Origin: Candidatus Bathyarchaeota archaeon
GTDB lineage: Archaea > Thermoproteota > Bathyarchaeia > JAPDIZ01
Reading direction: 5' to 3'
Assembly: GCA_029259355.1 (NCBI GenBank)
Contig: JAPDIZ010000005.1
Location: forward strand, 36,289 to 100,288
DNA: 64,000 nt
Shown here: positions 1 to 7,929 of the stretch, piece after piece
Layout of the letters: each line of letters starts with the position of its first letter
Numbering within the stretch: the stretch's first letter is position 1
Position numbers and translations under genes: made by a program
Notes under the pieces: model-generated
Told to the model about the DNA's origin: nothing
What the model saw: the letters and a program-made list of their open reading frames with translations, nothing else
The model's database searches: none

Positions 1-881
1 GAGTTTCAGCCGCGTTTGCTCTGGCGCTAACAGCATACCACTCCAAAGCGAGGAGCAGAGACGAGCTCCTCGCAGAGCTCCTCAGAGATGCTGAAGCTTT
101 GAAGAGCACCAGAGCGACGGGCGCAAACCTCCACAACTGCATCGAGCGGGTTCTGAAGGCTGCGTTGTCGCAAGAGACGGTGGAAGCGGTTAAGGAAGCC
201 GTTGTCCGAGAAGCCTTAGCTATCGCAGAGGAAGATGTCAGAGTTAATCAGGAGATTGGGAGAGTTGGAGCAAAGCTCCTTCGTGACGGAGATGCCGTGC
301 TCACGCACTGCAACCCAGGCTCGTTTGGGACGGTGGAGTATGGCACTGCTCTGAACATAATCAAGACTGCCTTCAAGGAGGGTAAGCGGATAAAGGTGTT
401 CGCTACCGAGACTAGGCCAAAGCTTCAGGGAGCGAGGCTAACGACCTTTGAGCTTATGCAAGAGGGCATTCCGGTTACGCTGATTACCGACAACATGGTG
501 GCGTACGTCATGGAGAGAGGCCTAGTTAACGCGGTGGTTGTTGGAGCAGACAGAGTCTTCAAGACGGGGTATGTCATCAACAAGATAGGCACCTTGGGCA
601 TAGCCATAGCTGCGAAGTTCTACGACATACCCTTCTATGTAGCAGCTCCTTCCTCTACCTTCGACCTCGAGTCTCGCCCCGAGGAAGTGGAGATAGAGAT
701 GCGCGACCCAAACGAAGTCCTCTACGTAGGTAGCGAGAGAATCGCCCCCGAAGGCGTCGAGGCGCTTAACCCCGCTTTCGACCTAACTCCCCCAGAGCTG
801 GTTACAGCTATTGTGTGTGAAAAAGGAGTGATCCTACCTCCTTTTGATGAGAATATCAAGAAGGTGCTGAGCACTAAGTAG
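1..881 (+). CDS. mtnA: S-methyl-5-thioribose-1-phosphate isomerase, 5'-truncated by window edge
   Basis: Isomerase of the eIF2B-alpha-like family, expected to convert methylthioribose-1-phosphate to methylthioribulose-1-phosphate in methionine salvage. The frame is already open at base 3 and reads into family sequence upstream of the first possible TTG at 99, so the true start lies outside the window. Visible motifs are THCNPG near 310, TETRPKLQGARLT near 415, LITDN near 485, VGADRV near 545 with the family's catalytic Asp, and NKIGT near 590. THCNPG and the APEGV/NPAFDLTP tail fit MtnA better than ribose-1,5-bisphosphate isomerase, whose version is THCHS-like. The 3' end overlaps the convergent HTH-PRTase gene by 8 bases. 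Confidence 0.85.
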   Translation, partial: VSAAFALALTAYHSKARSRDELLAELLRDAEALKSTRATGANLHNCIERVLKAALSQETVEAVKEAVVREALAIAEEDVRVNQEIGRVGAKLLRDGDAVLTHCNPGSFGTVEYGTALNIIKTAFKEGKRIKVFATETRPKLQGARLTTFELMQEGIPVTLITDNMVAYVMERGLVNAVVVGADRVFKTGYVINKIGTLGIAIAAKFYDIPFYVAAPSSTFDLESRPEEVEIEMRDPNEVLYVGSERIAPEGVEALNPAFDLTPPELVTAIVCEKGVILPPFDENIKKVLSTK

Positions 882-1611
882 TTGACTTTATGTGGAGTAT
901 TATCTCTAGCGGGCAGTCAGGGGAGAGTTCCAGCTTATCCTTCCACTCGTCACCGATACTTATGAGGGCATAGATGCCAGCGGTCTCAGCTTTCGACTTG
1001 TGGATGAGGTTGATAAGAGCACGCTGCGTTTCCCCCGATCTAATGATGTCATCAACTATCAAAACGCTGTCCCCCCGCTTTATAGACCCCCTTGGAATAA
1101 ATAGGGTCATCATCATCGCAGAATTGCTGGGGATGAACGTTTCCTCTATAAACTCCTTTATCCCCACTTCTTTGCTCTTTTTCGCAACAACCAAGTCTAC
1201 GCCAAGCGCGGTTGCTACAGCAGTAGCTAGTGGAATTCCGTCCACAGCCGCGGTGAGCACCTTAGTTACTCTTCTCCCCGCAAAGACGGATATGGCGTGT
1301 TGAGCTGCTTGCTGCAGAATAGAGGAGTCCCAGATGATGGGCGTGTTATCGAAGTAACCGTGCTCATCGAACTTTATCCTGTTCCTAATCTCGGACTCCA
1401 AGCTGACAAGCTTTGAGAGAGAGTTCCATATGCTCTTAGCCCTCTTAGCCGTGGGGAGGACGTGGCCCTTTACGTATCTGCTTAGGACGGTGACTGGGAG
1501 CCCCGTCCTGTAAGAGAGCTCCCGATAGGTGTAGTGCTTCTTAGCAGTTCTGAGCAGCTCAATCGTCATCAGCCTAAACTTAAGGTCGTGCAGGTGCGTG
1601 GAAGAGCTCAA
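874..1611 (-). CDS. HTH-domain phosphoribosyltransferase regulator (GfcR-like), copy 1
   Basis: About 245 residues: an N-terminal helix-turn-helix (TYRELSYRTGLPVTVLSRYV, about residues 24-43) followed by a type I phosphoribosyltransferase domain with the PRPP-binding motif VLIVDDIIRSGET. Related archaeal proteins are thought to be purine-salvage enzymes or nucleotide-sensing transcription regulators; which applies here is not shown. The TTG at 1611 is chosen over the ATG at 1647 because it follows a GGTGGG ribosome-binding site and gives the same N-terminal length as the second copy at 61943-62665. The two copies align along their length but are clearly diverged. Convergent with mtnA. Confidence 0.82.
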   Translation of the reverse strand: MSSSTHLHDLKFRLMTIELLRTAKKHYTYRELSYRTGLPVTVLSRYVKGHVLPTAKRAKSIWNSLSKLVSLESEIRNRIKFDEHGYFDNTPIIWDSSILQQAAQHAISVFAGRRVTKVLTAAVDGIPLATAVATALGVDLVVAKKSKEVGIKEFIEETFIPSNSAMMMTLFIPRGSIKRGDSVLIVDDIIRSGETQRALINLIHKSKAETAGIYALISIGDEWKDKLELSPDCPLEIILHIKSTT

Positions 1612-1727
1612 GGTCCCACCGCATACACTCGTAGGTGAGCAAACCATCCAAGTAGGATGGGGATTTTATCCGTTTACCAGTATATCTCGCGAGCAAAAGT
1701 ATTTTAGTGTTTATGGGTGGGTGGTGG

Positions 1728-1834
1728 CGGGCCTGGTGGGATTTGAACCCACGACCAACAGCTCACTCCCGCCGAGGATAGGAGGATCGACCCGCCACCG
1801 GTCTGCCGCGCTATCCCGGCTGCGCTACAGGCCC
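1728..1834 (-). tRNA. tRNA-Arg, probable anticodon CCU, with two inferred introns
   Basis: The acceptor stem (GGGCCTG/CAGGCCC), D arm (GCGC/GCGC) and T arm (GTGGG TTCAAAT CCCAC) are intact. The discriminator is G, typical of archaeal tRNA-Arg, and CCA is encoded (1725-1727). The gene is 107 nt, about 32 nt too long, and the anticodon region does not fold as it stands. Removing a 17-nt insert (1786-1802, after position 30) and a 15-nt insert (1764-1778, after position 37) restores a fully paired stem (GCAGC/GCTGT) and a loop with U33 and anticodon CCU. The two-intron model is an inference from folding by eye; tRNA identity rests on the G73 and arm sequences. Confidence 0.75.
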
Positions 1835-1919
1835 AGTATTTCACTGAATAGAGAAACGGGATTTAAACCTTTAACCACATGCTAAGGTTTATCTCGATTG
1901 ATGAGGATGGGTTAGTGGG

Positions 1920-2025
1920 GCGGGGGTTCCCGAGCCAGGCCAATGTCTGGGCCGAGACGGCTAGAGGGGCAGGACTTAAGATCCTGTGGCATAGGCCTTC
2001 GCGGGTTCAAATCCCGCCCCCCGCA
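1920..2025 (+). tRNA. tRNA-Leu(UAA) with a ~21-nt D-arm insert
   Basis: Starts GCGGGGGTT and ends CCCCCGC-A with CCA encoded (2026-2028). The anticodon loop CTTAAGA (1975-1981) gives anticodon UAA, and a long variable arm is present, as expected for Leu. Compared with the uninterrupted tRNA-Leu(CAG) at 44251, the D-arm segment is 21 nt longer. The extra sequence, about 1941-1961, contains the hairpin GTCT (1945-1948)/AGAC (1955-1958) and looks like a small intron outside the canonical 37/38 site. Exact splice points are not resolved. Confidence 0.93.
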
Positions 2026-2030
2026 CCACC

Positions 2031-2453
2031 TCACAAGCCCTTTTCGCGTAGATAGCTCTCCAGCTCCACAGTGGACTTGAGCAGTACGTCGCTGTGCACA
2101 ACTATCCATGGGCTTGGGTCTGGAAGCTCGCAAACAACTACGGTCTTCTTCCCCCTTAGCTTAGCGTAGAAGAGCTCCATACAAGCTCCCGCCGAGAGCG
2201 TGGGTAAGTACGCAATGAGCGCATCGCATCTCTCGATATCCTCGAGATCTCTTCGAACGAATTCTTCGGGCTTAGCCCTCCTCCACCAGCTTCTATCCTT
2301 CGAGCTCCTCTGGTATATCTCCCTCTCCCGCTCCCAGGGGTCCACAGGCTCGTAGCCGAACTTGCGCAGAAGCTGCGCAATCACTCTTCGGTAGTCTTGT
2401 TTATCCTCGAATCCGTGGATGGGCCCAGCAACAAACACTTTCAACACAATCAC
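2031..2453 (-). CDS. nucleoside 2-deoxyribosyltransferase-like protein
   Basis: Protein of 140 residues with the opening VFVAGPIHG (beta-strand plus glycine loop) and a later SAGACMELFYA motif whose Glu matches the nucleophile region of the nucleoside 2-deoxyribosyltransferase fold. Members handle nucleoside or nucleotide glycosidic bonds, or act as 5'-phosphate N-hydrolases; the substrate here is unknown. Its stop codon lies 5 bases past the end of tRNA-Leu(UAA) on the opposite strand, and its start is divergent from the PAC2 gene, so the short 2454-2530 gap must hold both promoters. Confidence 0.72.
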   Translation of the reverse strand: MIVLKVFVAGPIHGFEDKQDYRRVIAQLLRKFGYEPVDPWEREREIYQRSSKDRSWWRRAKPEEFVRRDLEDIERCDALIAYLPTLSAGACMELFYAKLRGKKTVVVCELPDPSPWIVVHSDVLLKSTVELESYLREKGL

Positions 2454-2476
2454 CGATAATCCAACGGAGCTAAGCG

Positions 2477-2483
2477 TTTTTAA
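2477..2483 (+). promoter_or_regulatory. TATA-like element for the PAC2 gene pair
   Basis: TTTTTAA within gcgtttttaag. A transcription start about 26 bases downstream (near 2507) would fall after the ATG at 2495 but before the ATG at 2531, so it supports the shorter start of the following gene. Confidence 0.45.
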
Positions 2484-2530
2484 GATGCGCCGAGATGATT
2501 AGCGAGGAAGCGGTAGGGAGAAAAAGCACG

Positions 2531-3265
2531 ATGGAGACGTGGATCGTCTACTTCAGCGAGAAGCCTAAGCAAGATTACCCAACTGCGGTAGCCTCATCTC
2601 CAGGACTAAGGTCTGTCGGAAAGCTTGCGCTAGACCACCTCATACAGGTTCTTAAGCCCAAGCTCTACGCAAAGCTCTACTCAACACATCTTCCCGCGAT
2701 TCACGGAACTATCCCCTCATACGCCGCTTCACCCCCTCACAGGGGAGAAGGGGGTGTGCTGGTAGAGGGCGTAGCGCGTTTGCCAGCCGTAGAATTCTAC
2801 TTGTATGACAAGAGGGGAATGGTACTCGTCAGAGGTTATCAGCCCAACTTCCACGGCCAATACGAGGTAGCTGAAGCTACGCTGAGCGAGCTCAAGAAGC
2901 TTGGCGTAAAAACGGTCTACGTCCTAGCTGGCCACGGAAGAGGGGGGAAGGGGGTTGATGGAGCATCCACCAACAGAGACCTCCTCAAGTGGCTGGAGGA
3001 GCTGGGTGCTCCGCTGGGGTACTTCGGACCTTTCCTCGGTTTCTCCGGACTCGTGTTCGGCTTGGCTCAAAGGCATGGTATTGATTCGATAGCACTTTTT
3101 GGGAGAACCACGCCCGACCAAGACGACCCCGAGTACCCCGACGCAAGCGCAGCTCGCTCAGTACTCGAAGTGCTTAGGAGAGCGCTTAGTTTGGAGATAC
3201 CTCTTGAGGGCTTAGAGGCACCCACACGAGTAGAAGCGCCTCCCCCAAAGCGCCTCTACGCATAG
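2531..3265 (+). CDS. PAC2-family proteasome-assembly-chaperone-like protein (1)
   Basis: Protein of 244 residues in the PAC2 family, which in archaea includes PbaA/PbaB, ATP-independent chaperones or activators that dock on the 20S proteasome. The N-terminal GLRSVGKLALDHLI matches the family signature, and the last three residues, LYA, fit the hydrophobic-Tyr-X (HbYX) motif used to open the proteasome gate. ATG at 2531 is chosen because GGAG sits 10 bases upstream and the TATA element excludes the ATG at 2495. It is followed after 13 bases by a second PAC2 gene, suggesting a two-gene operon and possibly a heteromeric complex. Confidence 0.8.
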   Translation: METWIVYFSEKPKQDYPTAVASSPGLRSVGKLALDHLIQVLKPKLYAKLYSTHLPAIHGTIPSYAASPPHRGEGGVLVEGVARLPAVEFYLYDKRGMVLVRGYQPNFHGQYEVAEATLSELKKLGVKTVYVLAGHGRGGKGVDGASTNRDLLKWLEELGAPLGYFGPFLGFSGLVFGLAQRHGIDSIALFGRTTPDQDDPEYPDASAARSVLEVLRRALSLEIPLEGLEAPTRVEAPPPKRLYA

Positions 3266-3278
3266 GGGGTTCCTTGGT

Positions 3279-4052
3279 TTGGTGAAGGTTGAAGTGGTCT
3301 ACCACGAGAAGCCTGTGCTGAATAACCCCATACTGGTAGGGGGGCTTCCCGGAGCTGGGTACGTGGGCAAGCTCGCCGTAGACCACCTCATCAAGGAGCT
3401 TAGAGCAAAGCGGTTTGCTGAGATATTCTCCCACGCCTTTCCTCCACAAGTCGTTTTAAATGAAGACGGAACCGTTGAGCTGATGAAGAACGAGCTCTAC
3501 TACTGGAAGAACCCTAGCAACTCGTGGGACCTCGTCCTCTTAGCGGGAAACGCCCAAGCAGTGTCGCCTGAGGGGCAGTACGCGGTCTCGGAGAGGATAC
3601 TGGACATAGCTGAGGAGCTGGGGGTTAAGTCTGTGTACATGATGGCCGCTTACATAACTGGTAAGTACGTTCGCGAACCCGCTGTCTACGGCGCCACTAC
3701 AACGCCTGATCTGCTCGAGATGCTCAAAGGGTATGGAGTCTTGCCCATGACAGGAGGCAGCATCACGGGTACCAACGGACTGCTCTTCGCCCTAGCGAAG
3801 CAGAGGGACATGGGAGGCGTCTGCCTCTTGGGAGAAACCTCAGGCTACATAGTAGATGCCAAGGCTGCGCAAGCTGTGTTGGAGATGCTCACCAAGATAC
3901 TGGGCATCCAAGTCGACATGACGGAGCTGGAGAAGAGGGCGAGGGAGACCGAGGCGTTCATAAAGCGCATGGAGGAGATGGAGCGAAGAGCTATGGAGCA
4001 GGTAGTTCGAAGACCTCCATCGGCTGAGCGCGAGCTTAGGTACATTAGCTGA
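3279..4052 (+). CDS. PAC2-family proteasome-assembly-chaperone-like protein (2)
   Basis: Protein of 257 residues, paralogous to its upstream neighbour. The signature GLPGAGYVGKLAVDHLIKEL lies near residue 23, and the rest matches the PAC2 fold. The C-terminal 40 residues are highly charged and helical, and the protein ends in RYIS, so it lacks a clean terminal HbYX tripeptide, unlike the other two PAC2 proteins here. The TTG start follows AGGGGGT at 3263-3269; GTG at 3282 is an alternative. It is followed by a 68-residue ORF after 9 bases. Confidence 0.82.
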   Translation: MVKVEVVYHEKPVLNNPILVGGLPGAGYVGKLAVDHLIKELRAKRFAEIFSHAFPPQVVLNEDGTVELMKNELYYWKNPSNSWDLVLLAGNAQAVSPEGQYAVSERILDIAEELGVKSVYMMAAYITGKYVREPAVYGATTTPDLLEMLKGYGVLPMTGGSITGTNGLLFALAKQRDMGGVCLLGETSGYIVDAKAAQAVLEMLTKILGIQVDMTELEKRARETEAFIKRMEEMERRAMEQVVRRPPSAERELRYIS

Positions 4053-4061
4053 GGCGGTTCT

Positions 4062-4268
4062 TTGGAGGAGCAGAAGCTAAAGAAGCTTCTCGAAGAGCTT
4101 ACCAACTTGGCTACTGGAGAGAGAATCGATGTAGAGGGAGTCACCATACAGCGAGAGCCTTGGTGCTACAAGGTCGTAGGTGAGAAGGGTATGAGGCGGA
4201 TTGGGCTGAAGCTAACCACTAGAAGCCTAGCGCTGGCACTGAGGTTTGTGAAAGAGGGGCGCCTATAG
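4062..4268 (+). CDS. small conserved-looking hypothetical protein
   Basis: A 68-residue ORF starting at TTG, 9 bases after the second PAC2 gene, so probably the third cistron of that operon. The composition is charged and soluble, with one Cys (WCYKV near residue 34) and no membrane segment or recognisable domain. The pattern of basic and aromatic residues (REPWCYKVV, RRIGLKL) could suit a small beta-sheet binding protein, but this is only an impression. The last 6 bases overlap the convergent phosphodiesterase gene. Family not recognised. Confidence 0.55.
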   Translation: MEEQKLKKLLEELTNLATGERIDVEGVTIQREPWCYKVVGEKGMRRIGLKLTTRSLALALRFVKEGRL

Positions 4269-4757
4269 ATCCACTAGAGTGACTCGCCGCGCCTCAGTGT
4301 CTAGGAGAGCCATCGTAGCTCTTCCAGAAAGGTATCCGCAGACCTCTCCCGGGTTTACCACAACAGTTTTCCCAACTCTTCGCTCCTCAGCTCTGTGCGT
4401 GTGCCCGTAGACCACGTAGTCGTATCGTCCAGAGGCTATGGCTAAGTCGACCAAAGCCTCTACGTGGCCATGAGTAAGCGCTATCTTCACACCGCCTACC
4501 TCAAGCTCTGCGAAGAGCCCAGCAACTCTTCCGCCGTGTTCGCTCAACCTCTTAGTGATGAAGCCTCTATCTCCCTCGTTGTTACCCCAGACGCAGACAA
4601 ACTCGTAATTCCCTCGGCACAGGTGGGGGATTGTGAAGGGGCTCACCAAGTCTCCTGCGTGGAGCACGTAGGAAGCCCCCTCCCTAACCGCTACGTCTAC
4701 TGCCTTCTTTATCATCGAGAGGTTGTCGTGGGTATCCGACATCAAAGCTACTATCAA
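4263..4757 (-). CDS. YfcE/MJ0936-type metallophosphodiesterase
   Basis: Protein of 164 residues in the calcineurin-like metallophosphoesterase family. The metal-binding series is complete: SDTHDN (residues 7-12), HAGDL near 35, GNNEGD near 59, THGH near 96 and YGHTH near 117. Relatives are small phosphodiesterases with unclear physiological substrates. It is convergent with the PAC2 operon and divergent from the NSUN-type methyltransferase. Length is normal for the family. Confidence 0.9.
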   Translation of the reverse strand: MIVALMSDTHDNLSMIKKAVDVAVREGASYVLHAGDLVSPFTIPHLCRGNYEFVCVWGNNEGDRGFITKRLSEHGGRVAGLFAELEVGGVKIALTHGHVEALVDLAIASGRYDYVVYGHTHRAEERRVGKTVVVNPGEVCGYLSGRATMALLDTEARRVTLVDL

Positions 4758-4834
4758 GCCACCAGCCTCCCAAGGTGGTTCCGCAGCAATAGAGAGTTAT
4801 TAGGGGGATTAAGCTTTCCACAGTACGTAGTGAG

Positions 4835-6004
4835 ATGTTGGAGGCCTTAGCTGAGCGCTACTCCGTGACGCAAGATGTTGTGAAAGCTCTTCTCCGCGTC
4901 TATGGTAGCTTCGACGAAGTGGAGGCTGTGCTGGACAGCGTTGGGAAAGCGCCTAGCAGGTACTACCTAAGGGTTAACACGCTGAAAACCAGCCCCAACG
5001 AGGTGGTGGAGTCGCTTAGGGAGAAGGGAGTAGATGTTTATAGAGATGAGCGCCTCTCAGAAGCTCTCTGGACAAGAATACTAGGCCCAAACGAGCTTCC
5101 AGAGCTTGACAAGAGGATTGTCGTAGACAAGTTCTGCGCAGAAGCTGTTGCTCAAGGCGCAAGCGTCTATGCACCCGGAATAAAGATGTGTAGAGGGTTG
5201 AGAAGAGGAGACACAATCTTGGTAGTAGATCCCAAGGGAAGGGCGGTTGCTGTCGGAGTGGCGGCTATGGGTGAGAGGGAGGTGCTTGAGAGAAGGAGGG
5301 GCTTAGCCATTAAGACCATCCTCTCCCTCTACTCCATACCCAGCGTTATGGAGCTGGAGGAATACAAGCTTGGGTTAGTATATCCTCAAACCCTACCCGC
5401 GATGGTGGTTTCTCACGTCCTAGACCCTCAGCCGGGGGAAACCATCCTAGATATGTGCGCTTCGCCTGGGGGAAAGACTGGGCACATAGCCATGCTTATG
5501 CAAAACAAGGGAGTTATACTGGCTGTTGATAGGAGGCGTGGAAAGATCGAGAAGTTCGTGGAGAACATGCGAAGGCTAGGGGTATCCATAGCTAGGCCCA
5601 TCGTCGCAGACTCTAGGTACCTAGACCTAGAGTTTCCCAATCTCTCAGCCGACAGGGTGTTAGTCGATCCTCCTTGCTCAGCCATCGGGACTAGGCCTAA
5701 GCTCTTCGACGAAACCACCTACCGAAGAATAAGCGCGCTCTCTAACTACCAGAAGCAGTTCCTCAAGGTCGCATCAAAGGTTGTGAGAAGAGGGGGTATC
5801 GTGGTATACTCTACGTGCACGCTGACAATCGAGGAAAACGAGGAGGTAGTTAGGTATGCGGTGGAGGAGTGCGGCTTGGAGCTAGACGAGCAGCCGCTTT
5901 TCATAGGGTCACGCGGGCTCGCAGGATTTGACGAGTGTCAGAGGTTCCACCCACACGTCCACGACACCCCTGGCTTCTTCATAGTTCGGTTTCGAAAACC
6001 CTAG
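4835..6004 (+). CDS. NSUN-family RNA m5C methyltransferase with PUA domain
   Basis: Protein of 389 residues. An N-terminal RNA-binding region is interrupted by a PUA-like domain (about residues 95-165, including DTILVVDPKGRAVAVGVA), followed by the SAM-dependent Rossmann domain. Motif I is DMCASPGGKTGHIA. The catalytic pair of cysteines typical of m5C enzymes is in VDPPCSAIGTRP and VYSTCTLTIEENE. The PUA arrangement resembles NSUN6, which methylates C72 of tRNA, so tRNA is a plausible substrate, though rRNA cannot be excluded. The stop overlaps the convergent nob1 stop by 4 bases. Confidence 0.9.
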   Translation: MLEALAERYSVTQDVVKALLRVYGSFDEVEAVLDSVGKAPSRYYLRVNTLKTSPNEVVESLREKGVDVYRDERLSEALWTRILGPNELPELDKRIVVDKFCAEAVAQGASVYAPGIKMCRGLRRGDTILVVDPKGRAVAVGVAAMGEREVLERRRGLAIKTILSLYSIPSVMELEEYKLGLVYPQTLPAMVVSHVLDPQPGETILDMCASPGGKTGHIAMLMQNKGVILAVDRRRGKIEKFVENMRRLGVSIARPIVADSRYLDLEFPNLSADRVLVDPPCSAIGTRPKLFDETTYRRISALSNYQKQFLKVASKVVRRGGIVVYSTCTLTIEENEEVVRYAVEECGLELDEQPLFIGSRGLAGFDECQRFHPHVHDTPGFFIVRFRKP

Positions 6005-6498
6005 GCCCTACGCCTCCTCCTCAAGACCGTTCCGCAAATTGGGCACCTCCTCCCTCGATAGCTGGGTGGAAGAGCTTTCTCACACCCTGGGCAGAAGAGC
6101 TCCCAAGAGAACCGCCTAGATATGCCCAGAGTCATCAAGCTCGCCGCCCTCAGCCCAAGAGAAGCTGCGACGTTCTGTATTGCGAAGTCGTCGGTGACGA
6201 CCACAACCTCGCAACCGTTTCTCAGCTGGTGAGCAAGTGCCAGCACCTCTAGGTCTGTAGGTGAAAGCACGGAGAGGTCTCCCGTTTTCGCAGATTCGCT
6301 CTCAACAGCACGCAAGCTCTCAGCCGAGGGCTTCGCAACAACTGCTTTTCCAAGCTCCACAGCTAGGGAAAGCCTCGTGCGGCAATCACCACTTAATGCA
6401 ACCTCAGCCAGAACCGAGGGCGTGGTGTAGACCTCGTACTCCTCCCCAAGCGCGAGGGGGTCGAGCCCAGCTATAAGCGCTGACGAATCTAAGACCAA
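6001..6498 (-). CDS. nob1: Nob1 rRNA endonuclease (PIN domain and zinc ribbon)
   Basis: Protein of 165 residues that matures the 3' end of 16S rRNA from its precursor. The PIN nuclease domain carries the acidic residues expected for two-metal catalysis (LDSSAL at residues 3-8, a Glu in LAEVAL, DLEVLALA, VTDDFA). The C-terminal zinc ribbon has CPGC and CPIC. It is the last gene of a minus-strand group eIF5A, nadK, nob1 with 7- and 35-base gaps, which ties ribosome maturation to translation. Length is normal for archaeal Nob1. Confidence 0.92.
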   Translation of the reverse strand: MVLDSSALIAGLDPLALGEEYEVYTTPSVLAEVALSGDCRTRLSLAVELGKAVVAKPSAESLRAVESESAKTGDLSVLSPTDLEVLALAHQLRNGCEVVVVTDDFAIQNVAASLGLRAASLMTLGISRRFSWELFCPGCEKALPPSYRGRRCPICGTVLRRRRRA

Positions 6499-6505
6499 GC
6501 ACCTC

Positions 6506-7345
6506 TTACGGGCGATAGACTCTCCCCCTAAGCCTTTTGATAAACGAAGACTCCCCCAGCCTTATGAAGACGGCGTGATTTTCAGACTTTCTAGCCACAA
6601 CCTCTCCCCCATCCCCCAAATCGAAGACTTTGGAACCATCCACTACAACAACTACGGGGGAGACTTTCGCCTTAACGAGCTTGATTCTGATCACCGAGTC
6701 GTCTGGTATCACCACGGGGGGTATCGGGTAAAAAGGGGACATGGGAGTCACGACAAATGCGCTTACGCTAGAGTCGATGGCTGGACCACCCATCGAGAGG
6801 GAGTAAGCTGTCGAGCCCACAGGCGTTGATACGATAACCCCGTCGCCTCTTATGGTGAAGAGCTCGAGGTCGTTGCAAAACACCCTTAGAGTGAGCAGCT
6901 TCGAAGGCTGCGCATTGGCGACGACCACCTCGTTTAACGCGTCAGGCAGTCTCTTGCCATCAACCTCTGAAGCTATCTTGGTGCAGCACTCTAGAGCGCA
7001 CTTTCCAGACAAAACCAGGTCGATGGCGTCGAAGACTTCTCGCGGGCTTACCTCAGTTAGCAAACCCCTCGTCCCCATGTTGACTCCCAAGATAGGAGTC
7101 TCGGGCTTTTTCAACACCATGCAAAGCTTTAGGATGAGGCCGTCTCCGCCTATGGCTACGATGAAGTCTGCCTCCATCTCTTGAACGTGGCTTTCAACAA
7201 GCTTTGTCGACTCTAAGCCCTTCGCGATCAGCGGGGGTGAGACGACCCCAACCCCTCTCTCCAACAAGTGCTTGATTACTCTTCTAGCTAGCCTAACTGC
7301 AGGTGGTCGATCTTCCCTAGCAACAACCCCCACCTGCTCGACCAA
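6506..7345 (-). CDS. nadK: NAD kinase
   Basis: Protein of 279 residues that phosphorylates NAD to NADP. The diagnostic motifs are present: the ATP-binding GGDG loop (VAIGGDGLILKL near residue 65), where the usual Thr after GGDG is Leu, a substitution worth noting; the adenine/NAD pocket LNEVVVAN; and the VSTPVGSTAYSLSMGGPAI segment. It sits between eif5a and nob1 on the same strand and was probably cotranscribed with them. The start is ATG or an equivalent at 7345, 35 bases from the eIF5A stop. Confidence 0.92.
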   Translation of the reverse strand: MVEQVGVVAREDRPPAVRLARRVIKHLLERGVGVVSPPLIAKGLESTKLVESHVQEMEADFIVAIGGDGLILKLCMVLKKPETPILGVNMGTRGLLTEVSPREVFDAIDLVLSGKCALECCTKIASEVDGKRLPDALNEVVVANAQPSKLLTLRVFCNDLELFTIRGDGVIVSTPVGSTAYSLSMGGPAIDSSVSAFVVTPMSPFYPIPPVVIPDDSVIRIKLVKAKVSPVVVVVDGSKVFDLGDGGEVVARKSENHAVFIRLGESSFIKRLRGRVYRP

Positions 7346-7380
7346 TTAGTTCACCAGCTTTCTGCGCAAAAAAGCAAACC

Positions 7381-7791
7381 TCAGCTCTTTGTCCTCACGA
7401 TCATGGTCTTTCCCAACACCTTCCAGTACTCCACATTCACTCCTGGAGACAGCTTGGACTTCAGCTCCTCCTCTTTTGGCAACAGCGTCTCGAACACCTC
7501 GTAAGTCTCTAAGTCCATCAGCTGAACCGTTCCCTCAGCTTCGTTCACCGAAACCACCTGCCCACTCCTCTTGTCGATTATGGGCACCTCAACTTTCGCA
7601 TCTACAGGGCTGACGATGCTCCTCTTCGCTCCATCGAACAACCCGATGGCGACTATCCTCGCCTTCGCGCTTCCATGCTTCCCAGGCTTGCTACGCTCGT
7701 ACTCCACAATTCGGCAAGGCTCGCCATCTATGACTATCCAAGAACCCTCCTTAAGCTCGCCAACCGAAGCAGGTCTGCTCACGCCAAACAC
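7381..7791 (-). CDS. eif5A: translation factor aIF5A (hypusine-containing)
   Basis: Protein of 136 residues: an N-terminal SH3-like domain and a C-terminal OB fold. The hypusination loop [12 protein letters not shown] is exact, with the modified Lys at about residue 39. aIF5A relieves ribosome stalling and aids termination and needs deoxyhypusine synthase, which is not in this window. It is the first gene of the eif5A-nadK-nob1 group. The 138-base gap to the Hsp20 gene upstream must hold its promoter. Confidence 0.96.
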   Translation of the reverse strand: MFGVSRPASVGELKEGSWIVIDGEPCRIVEYERSKPGKHGSAKARIVAIGLFDGAKRSIVSPVDAKVEVPIIDKRSGQVVSVNEAEGTVQLMDLETYEVFETLLPKEEELKSKLSPGVNVEYWKVLGKTMIVRTKS

Positions 7792-7929
7792 CCCCTAGCG
7801 GTTCTATGCAAGCCGATAGACGTTTCTCTCGCAAAAACCTTAGTAGGGTTTTGCTAATAGTGTTTTGTTGGCCGATGATTGCAGGAAGAGCCGTCTGAGA
7901 GATGAAGAGCCCTATGAGTGATGAGGCCT

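Noticed and set aside
1..881. Ribose-1,5-bisphosphate isomerase
   Set aside because: The THCNPG and APEGV/NPAFDLTP motifs fit MtnA, whereas ribose-1,5-bisphosphate isomerases read THCHS-like in the same place.
7870..7924. C/D box guide RNA in the eIF5A-Hsp20 gap
   Set aside because: There are GATGA and one CTGA, but no complete C, D', C', D set in either strand.
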